A stretch of 7,948 bases of DNA from JBAWZR01 sp037142915. Lineage in GTDB: Bacteria > Patescibacteriota > Minisyncoccia > Moranbacterales > UBA1568. The position numbers and the translations under genes are program-made. Shown here in pieces: positions 6,743 through 7,948 of this stretch; the first letter of the stretch is position 1; each line of letters starts with the position of its first letter. The stretch covers positions 1 through 7,948 of the forward strand of contig JBAWZR010000048.1 of NCBI GenBank assembly GCA_037142915.1, read 5' to 3'. A model generated the notes under the pieces. The model saw nothing but the letters and a program-made list of their open reading frames with translations, was not told the DNA's origin and did not search any database.

Positions 6743-6762
6743 AAGTAAAGCTTTCTTTACTT
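6743..6762 (-). promoter_or_regulatory. 5'-end hairpin of the small-gene transcript
   Basis: AAGTAAAG and CTTTACTT form a perfect 8-bp stem with a 4-base loop (AAAG on the - strand). It falls at the predicted first bases of the transcript, 7-8 bp past the -10. A hairpin at the very 5' end often protects mRNA from decay, which is an inferred role here. Confidence 0.55.
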
Positions 6763-6768
6763 AGGTTC

Positions 6769-6797
6769 AGTATAGCGCAAAAATACTTTTTTGTCAA
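6769..6797 (-). promoter_or_regulatory. Consensus sigma-70 promoter for the 63-aa gene
   Basis: On the - strand, TTGACA (6797-6792), a 17-bp spacer and TATACT (6774-6769) form a near-perfect housekeeping promoter. Transcription should start near 6762, giving a leader of about 94 bases. It is the best promoter in the window. Confidence 0.85.
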
Positions 6798-6824
6798 GAC
6801 CAGCTGACATACACGATACCCCTG

Positions 6825-6853
6825 TTGCAAATAGTCTAAAAAACAGCTACAAT
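6825..6853 (+). promoter_or_regulatory. Promoter for mutM
   Basis: TTGCAA (6825-6830), a 17-bp spacer and TACAAT (6848-6853). Expected start near 6860, so the leader is only about 14 bases and has no clear Shine-Dalgarno. It is back to back with the promoter of the 63-aa gene; the two -35 hexamers are 27 bp apart. Confidence 0.6.
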
Positions 6854-6873
6854 AAAGCATTATAAAGAAATCT

Positions 6874-7851
6874 ATGCCTGAACTACCCGAAGTACAGACT
6901 GTCGTCTCACAATTGGCCGCCAAGGTTGTCGGTTTGACCGTGGTTGATTTCCGCTCCGAGTGGGCGAAGGCGGTGCGGCCATCTCTAGCTCTTTTTCGAG
7001 AGTCTATAATAGGCGAAAAAATTATTGGTGTGCGGCGGTTCGGAAAGCACATCGTGATTGATATGGAAAGTATCTCTGAGAAATTCACCGACGGAGAGGG
7101 TTGGAAGGAAGGTGTTTTTCAGCAGTCGGGAGGGAGGCAGTTCGGAAGAGGAGGCTCGGCCCGACAAGGAAAAATACCTTCCTTCACAACCAAAACGCAA
7201 TTCTCAATTATCATTCATCTCAAGATGACCGGACACTTATTGGTGAAGACGACAGAGAATGAAAATGCAGTAGCGTTTCGTGACGATCCATACAATGGAC
7301 ATATTCGCCATGTGATCGCACTCTCCGAGGGAACGCGGATTGAGTTTTCGGATATGCGGAAGTTCGGTTGGCTAGAAGTGGGCCTCACAAGTGAAGTTGA
7401 AAAATTAAAAAGTATTCGCGAACTCGGCGTCGATGCTCTCTCTGAAAAATTTACCGCTCAATATTTTCGGCAAGTGTTAGAAAAAAAATCAAAGCAGACG
7501 ATCGGTGCATTGCTGCTCGAACAAAAATTGATTGCCGGCATCGGGAATATCTATAGAAATGAAGCGTTGTTTCGGGCGAAGGTGCTGCCGATGCGTCGGG
7601 CGGCGACTTTGAAAACGCCGGAAATCCGTCGCTTGCATCAATCTATTCGAACGGTGTTAATCGAAGCAGTGGCGCTCCGTGGGATGTCGGACGGGGATTT
7701 TCGCGATACGAGTGGGCAGATGGGTGAGTTTGAGGAGAATGCCTTTGTGTATGGGCGCGAGAACTTGCTGTGCAAAAAATGTGGTACAATAATTGTACGT
7801 GCAAAGTTAGGACAGCGAAGTGTTTTCTTCTGTCCTCAGTGTCAGCAATAA
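6874..7851 (+). CDS. mutM: Formamidopyrimidine-DNA glycosylase (Fpg/MutM)
   Basis: 325 aa. It removes oxidised purines such as 8-oxoguanine and nicks the abasic site. The start MPELPEVQTV is diagnostic: P2 becomes the catalytic N-terminal proline and E3 the general acid. K58 in RRFGKHIVID fits the conserved beta-hairpin lysine. HLKMTGHLLV (115-124) and SDMRKFGWLEV (159-169) are family motifs. The helix-two-turn-helix AGIGNIYRNEALFRAKVLP spans 221-239. The C-terminal zinc finger is CKKC (300-303) and CPQC (320-323), with R315 in GQRSVFFC as the DNA-contacting residue. The usual length is about 270 aa; the excess lies mostly at 65-108, between two adjacent beta strands, and is encoded by an imperfect palindrome. 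All catalytic parts are present, so the protein is expected to be active. It has its own promoter and a leader of about 14 bases, and the next gene starts 12 bp after its stop, suggesting co-transcription. Confidence 0.96.
   Translation: MPELPEVQTVVSQLAAKVVGLTVVDFRSEWAKAVRPSLALFRESIIGEKIIGVRRFGKHIVIDMESISEKFTDGEGWKEGVFQQSGGRQFGRGGSARQGKIPSFTTKTQFSIIIHLKMTGHLLVKTTENENAVAFRDDPYNGHIRHVIALSEGTRIEFSDMRKFGWLEVGLTSEVEKLKSIRELGVDALSEKFTAQYFRQVLEKKSKQTIGALLLEQKLIAGIGNIYRNEALFRAKVLPMRRAATLKTPEIRRLHQSIRTVLIEAVALRGMSDGDFRDTSGQMGEFEENAFVYGRENLLCKKCGTIIVRAKLGQRSVFFCPQCQQ
7104..7185. repeat. Imperfect palindromic insert in mutM
   Basis: Left arm 7104-7120 (GAAGGAAGGTGTTTTTC) and right arm 7169-7185 are complementary at 16 of 17 positions, apart from a short end shift. 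Inside them GTCGGG (7125-7130) pairs with CCCGAC (7160-7165) across a small internal loop (AGCA against three bases). The central loop is 7131-7159. The insert is in frame and codes for residues about 77-104, a Gly/Gln/Arg/Ser-rich stretch (QQSGGRQFGRGGSARQGK, 83-100) where ordinary Fpg proteins have a short turn. It has no resemblance to the polA element. Confidence 0.7.
7784..7798. promoter_or_regulatory. 15-bp palindrome with extended -10 inside the mutM 3' end
   Basis: GTACAAT-A-ATTGTAC is a perfect inverted repeat. Together with the two preceding bases it also reads TGGTACAAT, an extended -10 form, 74 bp before the next start codon. It could be an internal promoter for the following gene, but it codes for the zinc-finger region and may be chance. 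Confidence 0.2.
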
Positions 7852-7863
7852 TTTTTATTTTCT

Positions 7864-7948
7864 ATGAATACCAAACAGAAGGTTATTATCGGGGGAGTGG
7901 CAGTGCTCGTGGTAGTGGTGGGGTGGTTTTTCTTTTTTCGTCAGACCC
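7864..7948 (+). CDS. N-terminus of a membrane-anchored or secreted protein (partial)
   Basis: The first 28 codons are visible before the window ends. They read MNTKQKVIIGGVAVLVVVVG then WFFFFRQT: two N-terminal lysines, a hydrophobic span at about 7-25, then Arg. This is a signal anchor or uncleaved signal peptide with the bulk of the protein probably outside; no AxA cleavage motif is visible yet. It starts 12 bp after the mutM stop with no Shine-Dalgarno and is likely co-transcribed with mutM. Function cannot be told. Confidence 0.6.
   Translation, partial: MNTKQKVIIGGVAVLVVVVGWFFFFRQT

Noticed and set aside
6669..7088. N-terminal extension of the - strand small gene to 203 aa
   Set aside because: It would run antisense through the mutM start and across a consensus promoter and leader. 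The Shine-Dalgarno at 6675-6680 clearly marks the start at 6668.
1..7948. CRISPR array, tRNA or rRNA
   Set aside because: No evenly spaced short repeats, no cloverleaf with a T-loop motif and no rRNA-like stretch was found on reading both strands.

Overview
The window looks like chromosomal DNA of a bacterium with a mosaic, secretion-oriented gene repertoire. My best guess is the Patescibacteria (Candidate Phyla Radiation, Parcubacteria-like). This is inference from the style of the 'TPPTIAQVT... TPNYTFSSTE' Ig-like module joined to a dockerin-like pair, from the start codons without Shine-Dalgarno sequences on the + strand, and from the mutM sequence style. No rRNA or marker gene is present to confirm it. 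All complete genes end in TAG or TAA, so nothing here bears on UGA recoding.

Left part (1-3550): two consecutive secreted proteins, each with a signal peptide and a parallel beta-helix of the pectate lyase (PL1-like) type. They end in the same module of about 140 residues, an Ig-like domain followed by a two-loop dockerin-like calcium-binding domain. The catalytic parts differ, but the modules align without a gap at an exact offset of 1620 bp (about 77% DNA identity by hand count). The pair therefore looks like two enzymes sharing one docking or surface-attachment device. An intrinsic terminator follows the second gene.

Middle (3673-6417): DNA polymerase I with an intact 5' nuclease and polymerase core and a decayed proofreading domain. 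A 96-bp palindromic element is inserted in frame in that domain. Its ends (TGTCATTGCGAG / CTCGCAATGACA) look like a widespread intergenic bacterial repeat family.

Right part (6418-7948): a convergent small gene on the - strand (63 aa, acidic, unrecognised) has the best expression signals in the window: a consensus promoter, a structured leader with a possible H-type pseudoknot, a strong Shine-Dalgarno sequence and a terminator. Divergent from it is mutM (Fpg DNA glycosylase), which is longer than usual because it also carries an in-frame insert encoded by an imperfect palindrome, unrelated to the polA one. The start of a membrane-anchored or secreted protein follows 12 bp after mutM and runs off the window.

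The two points most worth following up are the in-frame palindromic elements in two DNA-repair genes and the structured leader of the 63-aa gene. No tRNA, rRNA, CRISPR array, transposase or gene-free stretch over 300 bp was seen.
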